A DNA stretch of 64,000 bases from Mortierella sp. BCC40632 (GCA_011634665.1 WAEK01000017.1:728501-792500); one strand, 5' to 3'; positions 36,806 through 49,910 are shown, counted from the stretch's first letter. The notes: a model not told the origin generated them from the sequence alone. Numbers and translations: made by a program.

Positions 36806-38554
36806 TCTCGCTTCCTCTTTCTCTCACTGTCTCTTAGTCTGGTGTTCTGACAACAAAAAAAGAAAAAAGAAAAAAAAAAAAAGATGCAGGAGTGATTCGT
36901 CTTTGGCACTCTTGCAGGAAACTCTAGCACTGTAGACCTGGCATCATGGCCGAAATCTGTTTATCACTCCACCTTCTTTGAGCCAGGCCCCACCAATCCG
37001 AACATGGGGTCGTCGTCTGGCTTGAGAGTGGAGAGGGTAGGGAAGATTGTCGCTTGTGTTACTGTTGGGGTCTGCATTTCAAGGGGGTCGTAGATTGGAT
37101 CAAGTATCGAGCACCAATGTGGCTTTACCAGTGGCTCTCATATGCTCCTCCAGCATCTGCCTTACTGTCCTGGGCTTGAGCCCTCGAATCCTTTCTCCGA
37201 AGCTCTGACCGCTCGGTTTTTGTCCATGCTTCTTCTGTCTTTCTATTCTGTAGTTATTGTTGGGGGAGGAGGGGTGTCTCCAAGTCTGGAGCATGTCTGC
37301 TGCGTTCCGCGCCAGTAGACATGTCGCTTGACCGCTTTCTTTCTCTCTTCTTCTCCCTAACAATAACTTGCTCTTCTTCCCTTCTATTTCTTCTCGCTCT
37401 CTGGAAGGTTCCCCTATCTCATCAGGGAAAGTAGCTTCACACGAGGACTACATGGATAAACATGGAAGTGGTGGACAGAGCAAAATGGATGCCCTACTTG
37501 ACCCTCCTTTTAGACAGCATTGCCAATGCTCTGCCTTTCTCACTGCTCCTTTCCCTTGCCTCTTTTCTCTCCTTCCACTTGTCCACTGGGTTCAGTGTTG
37601 CATAATCACCTCTCACATCCAATTTGCCTCCTTACATTTACTTCTGCTGAGCGACTCTCTGTCGCACTTCCTGTACATGACAGGAGCACGGTCTCTACTC
37701 CATCTCACCAGCCAAATCAACCACTGCCGTGCCTTTCCAGTCAACACAGGTTTTTGACTTGGACGCTTCATCGCGACCACGCCCGTGCATGCGCTCTTTA
37801 CCTTGTTGCTTCTCAGCACGTTCCCGCCTCACAAATACTTGAGTCTATATAAGCACCACTTACACCCACTATGCCTCCCTCCCTACCCCCCTCCTTCTAC
37901 ATCGCTCTTTTACTCCCTACCCCCTCCCCTGTCTAAAAACGCCCCGCGTTCTGTGTTGTGCTGCACTGTACAAAGTACAACCAACCTACCACACTCCCTG
38001 CCTCAAAAGCGAGCGGTCGATCGGGCCAGAGTGACAAGTCCACTATCCACCTTCACTGCACTTCTTGCTGTCCTTCACGTTGCCGAGGCCATCTGCAGGC
38101 CATTCTGAGTGTGCATCTCCTCCTCTCCCCTTCCTTTTTGTTCTTTCTCCCCTCATCCTCCCTCCCCCCCCCTTCCTCGCCTATGTACCCTTACATCTTT
38201 ACCACATCTAATTCGTTCATCGCATGAATATAAACACTGGTTGCCCTCAACTTCTTTCGCCGTTCGGTCGTCCACAAACCCCTACCCACCAGCACAAGTA
38301 GATCGCTCTCTGCCGCAACCAGTCCTCGCACCCTTCCGCCTCTCTCACCTCTTCTCTGCCCTGCACGGCATCTGCCCTGGTGCAATTCCAAGGAAAATCC
38401 GTTATCCTTTATATTGGGCGATCTCTCTCCTTCTCTCTCTCTTTTTCTTCTTCTTTCTCTCAACCATTTAGCCTAGCTATAGTCCATTCTTATTCCTCCT
38501 TCCTTCCCGCCCCTGCTTTCCTCTCTCCTGCCTTATTTGTAAAACATATTCACA
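36806..38554. other. 1.75 kb intergenic region upstream of the MFS transporter
   Basis: No supported gene. From about 37860 the + strand becomes strongly pyrimidine-rich (CCCTCC and CTTTCT tracts, 38130-38185 and 38430-38460), the style of promoter and 5' leader seen at other loci here. A minus-strand open frame at 37100-37330 lacks an ATG at its 5' end and any family match. Confidence 0.5.
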
Positions 38555-41500
38555 ATGACCTCGTTAAATACTTTTCATGTCCATTGCTACACCCAGGAGT
38601 ATGAGGAAGCAACCACCCCACCACCGCTCTCTCGACACACATCGCCACCACCGTCCGTTGCTTCTCCAGCAGCCGAACCTGCTACTGCTGCTGGCACACA
38701 CACAACCCAACGGTCACATGAACCTGTGCCTCGGCTAACTGCCCATTCCAGAAGCGCTAGTCTCTGGACACAGAGACAATCTTGTGCCCAACAACAGCAC
38801 CAGGGGTTAAGGAACGAAACTAGTTGCGATAGCGACAGTAACAGTGCAAATGATGAAAAACATGCTGCCGGCGTAGGGTCTATGAATTTGGACTATCATA
38901 ATCCTAACGGTAACAACGAGATTGAGATCGACGAAGGTCCTTCTCAGCACCAACGGGCACACTCGTGTCCTGAGAAGCATCATCATGTCCAATACCTTGG
39001 TAAGTGGTACAACCTTTCTTTGTGTAGCCTTCACGACGCCTTTTTCTCTTGCGCACGACCCAATTCGCGATTCTGTGATACCTTGGCCAATGAGAGACAG
39101 AGACAGAAACAGAGACAGAGAGATACTTGGAATGAAATAAAGGAGACTTGACATGGGTCTGTGGGTGGACCTGATAACTAATATCCTTGGTACCTGTTTT
39201 TTTTTTATTTCTTTCTTTCTTTTTCCCTTATAGAGATCCCATCCCCTCCGGAGGCACTCACCCGCCAGCCAAGCCTTGCCACTCTCCATGCCACCGCTAC
39301 CAACTGTTCTTTCCTATCTTACCCTGATATGGATCCCGACCTCGATCTCGACTTTAGTCATAGTCAATACCGCAATCGTGAGCATGAGTCCCGGTTCTCC
39401 TGTGGCCTCGGCGACCTTCTCTCCAGTCGCTTCAAGCGGAGTAGGACAAGAAGCTGTCCTGCGGAGACTAAACGTGATACTAGTATCTTCCCGGTCTCTC
39501 AAGCTGGCTCCATCATCGGGATCAATGGATCAATGAGTAGCAGGATAGCTCTGAGTCGAACGAGCACTTGTACTAGTTCCATCATCAATGGTCAGAGTAT
39601 TCACCGAGGTGCTGGCCTCCACCTCACCCCTACAGACACCCGAGCCTCTTTCTCGTCCACACGCCCAAACAAGAATCGACTCAACCTGAATATCCGGTCT
39701 TCCGTCAATGGAGTGGATCATGGACTGAAGCTCAGCTTTCTCAGCACACTTGGCCCTGGAATCCCAGTGACTCCAACCGCCTCGGTGTTTGGTGATGACA
39801 TGTCTGGATTTATTAGACGGGACCCCTCTAACCCAGGTGGATTGTTTGGGTATTCCCCTGAGGAGGAGAAGCAGGTAGTTCGAATAATTGATTGGAGGAT
39901 CATCCCAATCTTGGGCATGTTCTATGCGGCATCTTCTCTAAGTAGGTACCAAGGAATACACACACGTTCATTTAATTGTATACAAGTCGAGAGAGAAATC
40001 TTGGAGAGGAGGAAGAATTAAAAAGTGAACGAATGCTGACCTTCAATTTTCTTTTTGCTTTTGTTCTACTCTCCACCCACATCATCCATTCTAATCCTTG
40101 ACGAAATAGGCAGGATCAATTTGGCTAATGCAAAGATGTTTGCTTTTGAAGTATCATTGCATGGAACACCTGGACAATTTACTCGTGCGATTGCTATATT
40201 TTTTGTCGGATATGGACTGGCAGAAATCCCCTCTATCATGGCTCTCTTTTATCTCACACCTAAAGTCTGGCTTCCGCTGTCCATGTTTGCTTGGTAAGTC
40301 TCCCCCCTCCCATTTTTTTTTTTAGTTTACTCCGCCTTCTTCTTTCAAGTATTGTTCAAATTCCTCTTATTTGAGTCAATTCTCACCTTACCCCCTTCTA
40401 TAATGTGTTACTCTCTATTGTCATTTTTTTTTTTTTTTTTTTTTAAAAAAAATGTTTTATTTTTATAGGGGCTGTATTAACTTTATGATGGCTTGGTCAA
40501 AGACATTCCCACTCCTTCTTACCTGTCGATTCTTTCTCGGGATTGCCGAGGCAGCACTCATTCCGGGAGTTTTGCTCTATATCTCCATGTTCTACAAACG
40601 ATCCGAACAAACTTTTCGACTTGCTCTTTTGACGACTTTTAGTTCGGCCGCTGGAGCATTTGGAGGTCTTATTTCGGGTGCTATTGGGTATATGGATGGA
40701 CGATTTCAACTTCATGGATGGCAATGGATTTTTATCATTGAAAGTCTTCCTGCTATCTTATTTTCTATTGCATCATGGTAAATGATACTTGTCAAACGAT
40801 TGGAGGTGGAAAGGGTTTGGGGACCGTAAATGAGAGCAGGCTTTATTTACTCGATTACCGCCACTCTCCCTCCCTCCCTCCCTCCCTCCCTCTCTCTCTC
40901 TCTCTTCCCTTCTTTCTTTCCAGGTTCCTGTTGGCCAAATCACCCGAATCTGCGCCATGGCTAGATCAACGCCAGACATCAATTGCAATCTACCGGGTAC
41001 GGAACGACACAAAGATCAAAGTGACGCGACAGATCTCGAAACGACATATTGTGGCGGCATTGAAAGATTACAAAGTCTACGTATTCACGGCTATTAACCT
41101 TGCCATGTCTATTCCAAGTATGTATATATTTTTCCAACTACAAAAAATGACACGTAGGGTGTCTCTTGGAGACTCTAGAAAAAAAAAGCCTTTTTACTAA
41201 ATCACCTTCTTCACTCTAATGGTTTCTTCTATTAATACTGAACTGTGGCTCGTATTTATAGTCATCTCTTCGATCGGAGTATTTACTAGAGCATGGATGG
41301 AGATCGCGCGGTGGACCCAAGACGGAGATGTGTCGATGATGATGCCCAATACGACTTCAACAGATCTTCAAGGAGAGGCAGGCTTCCCCGGCCACCCCAT
41401 CGATTTTACAGGTTCAGGTGGTTCCTCGCTCCTACAAAACCCAACCAGTTCTGCTCGTGTCCTCGCCCAGCTGCTTTCGGCACCAACATATGTTGTAGGA

Positions 41501-42059
41501 GCTATCTCGACCATCTGTGTGGCTACTCTTGCGGATCGGACACAGCAAAGGGGGTTAATCCTGATTGCTTTGGCAATAGTGTCCATCACTGGGTATTGTC
41601 TTGTTCTTGCATCGAACAACGTCTATGGTAAGAATCACCCCCTCCCCCCCCTATTACTTTAAAAACAATTGTCCGATATATTTTTATATATTTCTGAGAC
41701 CATCAGGTTTTGGTCCGTGCTCCTTGTGTCTCTAACTGGCTGTGTCCTTCTGTTGGGCGGATTTTTTTTTTCTCTATGCGGACCAATTTAGTCCGCTATG
41801 CAGGAGCCATGATCATAAGCATTGGACAGACTCCCCTCACGCCGATTACCACTTCATGGATGACGACTAATCTTGGAGGATATTCTAAACGAGCAGTATC
41901 GATTGCAATGTTCTCGTTCGGCTCAAGTATTGCTGGAATAACGGCCTCGATGGTCTTTAATTCCAAGGAGGGGCCACCCAGTGGTTTTTTTTTTTTTTAT
42001 TACAGATTGTTTCTGTTACTGCAAGTATACTTTGACAGATTCGCATTTTTACTTACTAT

Positions 42060-42111
<52 letters not shown>

Positions 42112-42338
42112 TGTGACCTGCCCTTGGTCTCCAAAATATAGTCAGTGGTCATTTAATTAACATTGCGCTGCTAGTCGCAGTGATTCTGTTGACTATTCTT
42201 CAGCGATTTCTGCTTCGGAGTGAGAACAAGAGGCGGGACTTTTCTATTAGTTTCGGAGTAAATCCTCTCAAGTATTTCTCAAAAATGGAGCTCCGGGATC
42301 TAGACGACAAACACCCAGCATTCCGCTACACTCTCTAA
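38555..42338 (+). CDS. Major facilitator superfamily transporter (anion:cation symporter/Dal5-like) with long N-terminal extension
   Basis: Plasma-membrane type carrier for a small organic anion or vitamin-like substrate (the ACS/Dal5 group carries allantoate, nicotinate, pantothenate and others). Exons 38555-38999, 39234-39941, 40110-40293, 40469-40777, 40924-41117, 41262-41627, 41792-41980, 42142-42338 keep frame and give 863 residues. The MFS core starts at about 365: EKQVVRIIDWRIIPILGMFYAASSL, given here as EEEKQVVRIIDWR plus a membrane helix, then SRINLANAKM. FVGYGLAEIPSIMAL, CRFFLGIAEAALIPGVLLYI, HGWQWIFIIESLPAI, LLSAPTYVVGAIS, VRYAGAMIISIGQ and a final helix INIALLVAVILLTIL follow. The first ~360 residues are Ser/Thr/Pro/His-rich and not part of the usual fold. 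Intron 3 contains a T21/A8 junction. Substrate unknown. Confidence 0.88.
40866..40912. repeat. (CCCT)n/(CT)n tract inside an MFS intron
   Basis: About six CCCT units followed by CT units form the polypyrimidine tract before the 3' splice site at 40923. Confidence 0.85.
42062..42108. repeat. (CT)23 microsatellite in the last MFS intron
   Basis: A perfect CT run of 47 bases within the 161-base intron before the last exon of the transporter. Confidence 0.92.
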
Positions 42339-42369
42339 AGAACAAAGAACAAAGAAAAGGAAGGGAAAA

Positions 42370-42400
<31 letters not shown>

Positions 42401-42966
42401 GAAAAAAAAAAGAAAAAAAGAAGAGATGGATCGATCGCAAGGACTGACGAGTGAGAGAATGTTCGTCTCAGTCTTGTACAGGCTTCATCGTTGAATTATT
42501 GATAATGGGATCGTGCGCCTTGCATGTTACTCTTTTACCATCTATTTCAGTACAAACTTTTTTTTTTTTTTTTTTTTGTCACACTGCATATAGTATACAG
42601 CACCTCCTTCTCCTTAATTTCCACTTTTGTAGTAACTACATCATGGGTTCTGAGTAGCCCCATTGTAATTGTAAATAACCCCCTCCCCCCATCTTTTTTT
42701 TTGTCACCCTCTCAAATTCATGATCCGTCACCATTTTTTTTTTTTAAAAGCAGCTAGCCCCAGGTGCAGGGGCAACCATCTTCCGGGCTACCTATTTTTC
42801 TTTCTTTCTTTCTTTTTAGTTTCAGCCTCGAACAGTATACCATTGCTCTTCAAATACATGCACACCAGAAGAAAGTTATGACAATGAGATGACGACAATT
42901 GTTTTTTTTAAAAAAATGAAGAATATCTCTATTTGGCAGTATTATACAAAGTTTGGTCTCCCTTCC
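42339..42966. other. Convergent 3' regions of the MFS and DUF98-like genes
   Basis: No gene. A-rich GAAAA-type repeats at 42356-42422 and T-rich runs at 42558-42578 and 42734-42745. Confidence 0.5.
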
Positions 42967-43747
42967 TTACTTGTTTGTGACATCAGGATTGATCCAGGTC
43001 ATCCGATCCTGGTTCTCATCCGACATTTCAATCTCCCACGAGATAGGCAACTCTGGCTTCTCCAACCAATTCTCCTCAAAGAGCGTCGACGGAAAGACCT
43101 CCAAGAGTCTACAATCAACCCCTGGAATCCCAAGCGAATACTCTCTCCAAAACGTTTGTTCAGTCCTTCCAAGTCCATGGAGGTCAAAGGAAGGAAGTTT
43201 GTCCAGATACCGAAAGATCTGACCAATGCCAACCCCATTCTTGACAACGAGATCAAACACCTTTTGATCTTTGATCAGGACTTGAGACTTGGCGTTGCAG
43301 ACAATCTTGTTGTTGCACAATAGGTTGACTTCACGTTGGAATCGGGCAAAGACGGCCGGGTCCTCGTCTGGGTGAAGTGGGACCTGAGTATTCTCGACGA
43401 TCGTGACCGTGACAGGCTTGTTGAAGTAGGCACTAAAAAAGAAAAGAAGAGAAAAGAAAAGGATCAGTTTTGTGGAGACAAGTGATACCAGGAGCAAGAT
43501 ACCAAACATTCCCGTCAGATCGAGATTTTTCTTGTTTCCTCTTCTTCTTCTTTCCTGTCGTTGTTGAAGATCATGATCAAAGTCTGTTACCTGATCAGTC
43601 GCTGAAGATTGCCGTTGGCGGTCAAGAGGATTCGCTCAAAACCAGTAAATCCGTCCGGTAGTGTCAAGGATGTTTCCCTACATGTCCAAATAATAATAGT
43701 AATAATAATAAGAGAGAGAGTGAGTGAGTGAGTGAGGAAAGTGTTGG

Positions 43748-43778
<31 letters not shown>

Positions 43779-43931
43779 TAAAAAAAAATAAAGGACCGTG
43801 CACCTTGTTGACTAGTGCCAGAACGGGTATGGAATGAGAGCTCACCTCTTGGACATGATGTCACCAAAGTGACCAGGGATCTTGACAATAGGGGGACTAG
43901 GAGGGCGTTCAAACATGGCAGGGAGAGGCAT
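42967..43931 (-). CDS. Small protein resembling the DUF98/chorismate lyase-like family
   Basis: Exons 43931-43846, 43677-43591, 43432-42967 give 212 residues with clean GT–AG joins. The order of elements matches what I recall of the DUF98 (Rv2949c-like) chorismate lyase-like family. FERILLTANGNLQRLISAYF is near residue 44-63, then PVTVTIVENTQV. REVNLLCNNKIVCNAKSQVL is where family members have a basic residue followed by the strand pair. GVGIGQIFRYLDKLPSF and FWREYSLGIPGVDCRLLEVFP, with LFEENW near the end, complete it. Chorismate lyases make 4-hydroxybenzoate for ubiquinone, but catalysis here is unproven and no signal peptide or membrane segment is seen. It could be a non-enzymatic relative. 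Confidence 0.72.
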
Positions 43932-44960
43932 TGTGGGAGAAAAAAAAACAAACAAACAACAATAATAATAAAGACCGAAACGATGGGGCGTGTAAAAAAA
44001 AAAAAAAAAAAAAAAAAAGGAAAAAGTAAAAGTCGGACGAGAATCGAGAATGAAGAAAGATCGGATTGAACTGTTGGGCCTGAGAAAGTGAATGTTGACC
44101 AAAAAGACGAGCACTGAGAAGAATTTAAAAAAAAAAAAAAAAAAAAAATTCGAGGGGTCCTCTTTCTCTCCGCTCTTGCAGCCACGAAAGGAAAGCAAGG
44201 AAGCTGTCGGCCTAGACCAGCCATAGTCTAACAATGCTAATGTCGCCTGATCAGGTCATGTCGCCGAGATTCCGAGAGAGAGAGAAAGAGAGGGAGAAAA
44301 AAAAAAAAAAAGAAAGAAGGAGAGAAAGAGCTAGAGCTATGGAATGGGGTAGTGTGTGGGGGAGTTCTGTTAGTTCTGTAATAGGAGGAGACAATGGGGG
44401 GGAATGGACTTTGGAGAACGGAATGATCAGCCCGGTGCTGCTTCCTCTTTGGGTCTCCACAGCCTGCGCACTGCTCTGCTACTCGGACAAGAACGGGCCG
44501 GGAGACAAAGGAAGGAGGGGGGGGGACGCAAGAGTCCAGCCACCGTCCGTAGAAAGAATAGAAAGAACGAGCTAAGCGAGACGCGACGATCAGATCAGGG
44601 CAGCATTGAAAGAGAGAGAGGGAGAGAGAGAGAGAGGGAGAGAGCGCGCGCGAGAGAGAGATAGAGAGACAGAGAAGAAAAAAAAAGCTTGCCTGTGCAC
44701 CGTCTCTCTTCCCATCCGCTTCTCGTGGACTGATTCGCTACTGATTCCTTTGATTCTTCGTTCTGCGGCTCCACAAGGAGCTTTGCTGGACTGTGGTCTC
44801 TCTATCTCTATCTCTATCTCTTCTACCCTATGATTTTGCCACATTGATAGATCCTCATTCCCATCCCTGTGGTCCAAGAGACTCCCGTTTCCCGAGCTGC
44901 ATGCCCCTTCTCTGCTGGTCTATCTCCAAGTCGTGTCCAGCTCATCTTGCCTTCGCTCAC

Positions 44961-45012
44961 CCTGTCCTGTTCTATCCTGTTCTGTCTTGTTCTGTCCTGT
45001 TCTGTCCTGTCC
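44961..45012. repeat. Decamer tandem repeat, consensus CCTGTTCTGT
   Basis: Five near-perfect copies of a 10-base unit in register, with single-base variants (TCTATCCTGT, TCTGTCTTGT). The 10-base period is close to one helical turn. Confidence 0.8.
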
Positions 45013-46008
45013 ATGGCCCTTTGTCCCTGCTCCCATGCACATGCTCTCTCCTCTACAACCACTGCAGGGCCGTTTCCCGTAGCCCCTGCACGTTCTCATC
45101 CCATCGGCCGCCTCGATCCGTCCAGTCGCCGTCCGTTGAGTGCTCTGTCCAGACCTGCCAGTCGCTAATAAGGTTTCCAGCAGGGGGGCAATTTACTTTG
45201 TAAAAGGAATCAAAGTGCGGTGTGTGGTGTGGCAACAGTCATTGCCTTCTATGCTTTTTTTACCGCCTTTTTTTTTTTTACCTTTTCATTTTTTCTCCGA
45301 GTCTCTGGATATGTGTTGTGTTCATGACTCGATGATGACCAGCATTGGCCAGGGAAGATGGGGTAGTCGACGCACTCTCTTTTTTTTTCCCTACCCGCGG
45401 GAAAGGCGGTTTTTGGTCCCTCTCCTCCCGCTGCTCCCTCAGGCCGATGCTCTCTATTCATTTCTTGGTTGGCTCTCTGCCCCGCTTACTCCCGCATCAG
45501 GATGGGCTGGCACGATGGGGCACTAGACGGGTCTAACGCATCGACAAGGACGACAGCGAGGCAAGGTGCTCGGTGCTCACTCTAAATACGCTCTCTCTCT
45601 CTTTTTTTTTCTCTCTCTCTCTCTCTCTCTCTCCTTCTGTCAGTCGCCCGCTGGACCAAAGTCAGAGAGGCCAGGGAGGAGATCCTTTTGGGCGGACAAG
45701 CACACAGAGACAGACACAAGCGATGGAAATACACGTCTTTTTATGATCTCTCTTTCTTTTCATCAAGCGACGGTGCTTTCTATTCACTCTCACTCACTCT
45801 CTCTTACTCTCTCTTTCTCTCTTTCTCTCTCTCTATCACTCTTTCTCTTTCTCTCTTTCTGCGCCCGCAAGCAAAGAGCGTTTGGGTGGAGGATGAGAGC
45901 GCGTCGGTCGGTCTCTTTTTCATTTCCCTCCAGCAGACTTTCCAGTCTTTGGGTCGGTCCCAGCTGCCCCCTTCCTTCCTTCTCTCTTTCCTTCTTTCTT
46001 TCTATCTA

Positions 46009-46052
<44 letters not shown>

Positions 46053-46181
46053 TGCCTTTGCTCTTTCTCTCTTTCTCTCTTTCTCTTCAGTACTAGCCCT
46101 GGAACTACCACGGCCTCCTTGTCTTGTCCCCAGTCCGGCTCTCACTCTCTCACTCACTCACTCTCTCTCTCTCTCACTCAC

Positions 46182-46184
<3 letters not shown>

Positions 46185-46240
<56 letters not shown>
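46185..46240. repeat. (CT)28 microsatellite upstream of the DYRK kinase
   Basis: A perfect CT run of 56 bases preceded by CTCACTCA-type variants and followed by TTTCTC repeats, about 450 bases before the start codon. Confidence 0.92.
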
Positions 46241-46244
<4 letters not shown>

Positions 46245-46695
46245 GCCTGTCTTTCTCTTTCTCTCTTTCTCTTTCTCTCCATCCATTCATCCATTCATTC
46301 GTCTCCCTCCCCTCCATCACCTGGACTTCTACTTCTTTTTTTCTTCCTTCTCTCTTCTCTCTCCATTCCTTTCTTATCCTGGCCTAATCTGATCAGCCCC
46401 GCCCCCGCATCTCTCTCTCTTTGCCCATTTCCACATCCACTCCCTTTGTCTCGGCCCGGCGGGATCTGATCGCCCGTCCTTATTACCCTTCCTGGTGCAT
46501 CCTTTGTCCCACTTATTTCCCGCCACTTGCCATCACCATTGTCATCCATAGGCTGTCCTTTTTTCTCTCTCTCACTCTCACTCCCTCACTCTCACTCTCG
46601 CTTTCACTCTTCCTCTCCTCCTTCTCTCCTCCTTCTCTCCTCTCTCATTTCCTCTTCATACATCCTAAAGTCCATACTCATTGCCATCTGTCGAC

Positions 46696-48892
46696 ATGGA
46701 CTTTGAGTACCATCAACATCAGCGTCCACCCTATCCAGCGTCTTCGCCCCAGCCGTCGTCCCTGGCTGCTGCGACAAGCTCGCCAAGGAAAGCGCCCCTG
46801 TCGGACTCCCTCGTACCCCACACCGAGCGCCACCAACTACCCCAGCCAAGTTACGGCCAGCCTGTCCTCTCTAAACCATCCTCGTCGCCACCACTGCTCC
46901 CGAGTCGCAACCCAAGTCGACAACAGCACCAGCATCAATCACTCCACCAGCATCACTTCGTTGACAGCGACTCGGCCACACAGGCGCACATGGACCTCGA
47001 CACCTCTTCCTCAACTCTGCACCACACTGCTTACTTACAGCCATCCCGCCAGCGACAACCACCAACACCCCGAGCAACAACAACCGCCGTCTTTGACACG
47101 CCTTTGTCCCCGCCAATCTTTACATCTGGCACCGCCGGGCCAGGAGCTCCGTCTTCGCCATCGGTAGCGTACGAGCCAAAGTTTATCTCACCAGCGCTAT
47201 CGCCTTCGGCCATATCCATGCCTGCATACGCACAGTCCCCACCATCTACTTTCTTTGCGCCAACCTTGGACATGCACACTGCTCACCCAAACTCGAACTC
47301 TCACAGCCATACACAAATGGAAGCAGGTGCACAACAGCACGAGGGACAAAGACATGATCACGGACATGGATATGGTCACGGTCACGGTCATGGCCACGGC
47401 TTCTTGAATGGATCTGGTGGTGGCGTACTGAACCACCATTCTTACCATGTGGATCCAACTCAACACTCTCCGCAACAACAACCACAGCATTATTATGTCC
47501 AACAACAACAACAGCAGCAGCAACAACAGCAACAACAACGCAACCATCATCACCATCACCAGCAACAACAACAGCAGCAGCAACAACAGCATCAGGAACC
47601 ACCACCACCACCACCACAACAACAACAACAACAACAGCAACAGCAACAACAGAACCAGTCATCGCAGAGACCCGTGTCGCTCTTTTACCAGGACCTACCT
47701 TCAACGCCGGCGTTGACGGTCACTCCTCGTAGCAAGCGACCAAAGAGTCTTGCAGCCCATGACTTTATGGTGGCAGGTATTACAGCAATTGCACCTCCAG
47801 CTGTGCCAGCTGTCGCAGGAGCAGTAACCTATCCTCGTAAGTGAAGCAAAGCCCTGGCAGGCTGTCGCAGCTTCTGCCATTTGTTGATACTTTTTTTGTT
47901 CATTTTTCTGCGGATGGGCGATACACACAAAAGTACACACAGGCACACGGTTGCATTCGTGTGGTTTCATTATTATCGTGTAGCAGCGCACCAGCAGCTG
48001 TTGGTCCCCTTTTCCTTCTTGCATGCTGCACAACAGAAAGCGAGAAAAAAAAAAGGGAGGGGAAGGACTCTGCTTGCACATTTGGGCAGCGTGGCACTGG
48101 ATGGTTGCTTTCGTTTCTTTTTGGAGCAAGGATATATATAAAAAAGAAGGCAGGCGTGTGTGTGTGTCGGGTCTTAATGGCTTGATGGCTCAGCATTTCA
48201 TTGCCCTCTGCAGGTCCGCGCTGCCAATGTCTCCTCTGCTTTGTCAGGTTCGCTTTGACCTCACTTAGTCTCTCTCTCTTTCACGCGCACTACCACATTC
48301 ACACATGTTCAGGCACCTCATTTTTTCTCGATCTTATCCATCCTTGCTCTCTCCTCCTCTTCCTCCTCTTCCTCCTCCTTCTCGAGAATATGGTGTGTGG
48401 ATGGTATACTATTGTTCTGTGGAGGGGATCCAGCGATCAGGAGCCGTTGACTGGGTCTTGTTGGATGCGTTGCATCAATTCTCTCCAGAGCTACTCCACC
48501 CTACTCTACATCACTCCAGTGGCGTTGATAATATATTATTACGCGTGCATCGAGTGACTACGTAGGACACTCATCGTCCCGTCCCAATGTTCCACATGTT
48601 CCCTTTCTCTCTCTCTCTCTCCATCCATTCACACCGTTCACGTTGCATTTGACTCCTTCCCAGTCACTCTACAACAACGTCGACACTTCGTCGGGGCTAC
48701 TTCAGACATGCAGCTATGCAGAACAGGCCATTTTTACCTGCGCTCTTGGGCCCATTCTGTCCCATTTCCCTCTTCTCTCTCTCTTTTTTCTCCTCTCTCC
48801 CCTCCTCTTATTCCTCACAACAAGCCTAATGTCATTCTCCATGCACTGGGCGACTGTGCGGCGAAAAGGAAGGGGGGGGGATGAAGTGGAGG

Positions 48893-48924
<32 letters not shown>

Positions 48925-49876
48925 GAACGCCACTCTCCTCCCTCCTTCACTGACTGATCCCTGAGCATGGCTGGAAAAAAAAAAAGGGGGGTGACGGAGG
49001 GGAAGAAGCTTGAGGGGGGGGACTGGGGGCGAGTGGGCAAAACTAAAGACAAGAACATTGAGTGGACAATGATAGACCACGAGGATGGCTAGGGAAAGGG
49101 CGTGGTGGGGTCTGACCTGTGCGTCCGAGTGATCAGGTTTTCGTATGTGCCTGGATTGTGGGGACCGATGGTCTCTACCAGGTCGATGACCGAGTATGTC
49201 TTGTCCTGTCCAGTACAAAAACCTACGCTGCTCTTGACCTTTGTTGGCGCCCGCCCGCCAATCCAATGTCAATGTATCGAGGATAGAATCAAAGGGGCTA
49301 TGGTGCGAAGAAGTGAATGAGCTCACAGAGAAAAGTGACGAAACAGAGGTGAGAGGTTGGGTACCTGGACGTCAGAGAATGAAAGAACGAGGTATCGAGA
49401 AGGGACACTGCCCCCGCTCGAGTAGCAGCACCCACATCAGCTACAATAGTGTCAGGGACCAATCGACGCGAGGTCTGTAGACGAATAATATCGAGACTGA
49501 CGGGGAGAAGGGAGGACCCAGGGGAAGAAGAATGGACCTGAGCGCTTCGCATCGTCCTGTCCTCTTTCTTCTAGACAACGCCGAACCAGGCAACAACAGA
49601 GAAACAAAGTGGCGACGGTGGGCGCCGACGCAACAGTGCAGCGTAGCTCTTCTCCTTCAGCTTCACTTTCTCTCTTTTGTCGTTTGTCGTTTGTCCTTTC
49701 GATTTGTCTTGTGCTGCTCTTGCGCATTCTCTCCTATTCTTGCCACTTCCTGTCGTACACACGCCCTCACACCCACACACTGCCTGACCACCCATCCTTT
49801 GTCTCGGCCTCTTCTTACTCGGGAGAAGAACGCCAGCCAGTGAAAGGGAACAACACGAGGATCCGACGGAGCCGAC

Positions 49877-49910
<34 letters not shown>

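Larger units (their letters stand above)
43932..46695. other. 2.7 kb divergent region upstream of the DYRK kinase
   Basis: No gene supported. Near the DUF98-like start there are A24 runs and GA tracts (44600-44660). Further right the + strand is dominated by CT repeats (45590-45640, 45780-46085, 46140-46290, 46565-46660) leading to the kinase start. A 10-base tandem repeat lies at 44961-45012. This looks like a long promoter and 5' leader. Confidence 0.5.

Noticed and set aside
37100..37363. Minus-strand frame with a basic, helical C-terminus
   Set aside because: Its 5' end has no ATG, no convincing acceptor was found and no family is recognised.
45566..46469. Long Ser/Leu frames suggesting a secreted or membrane protein
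   Set aside because: They are translated CT repeats upstream of the DYRK gene.
47197..47704. Leu- and Val-rich frames opposite the DYRK exon
   Set aside because: They are antisense translations of the CAA/CAG tracts.
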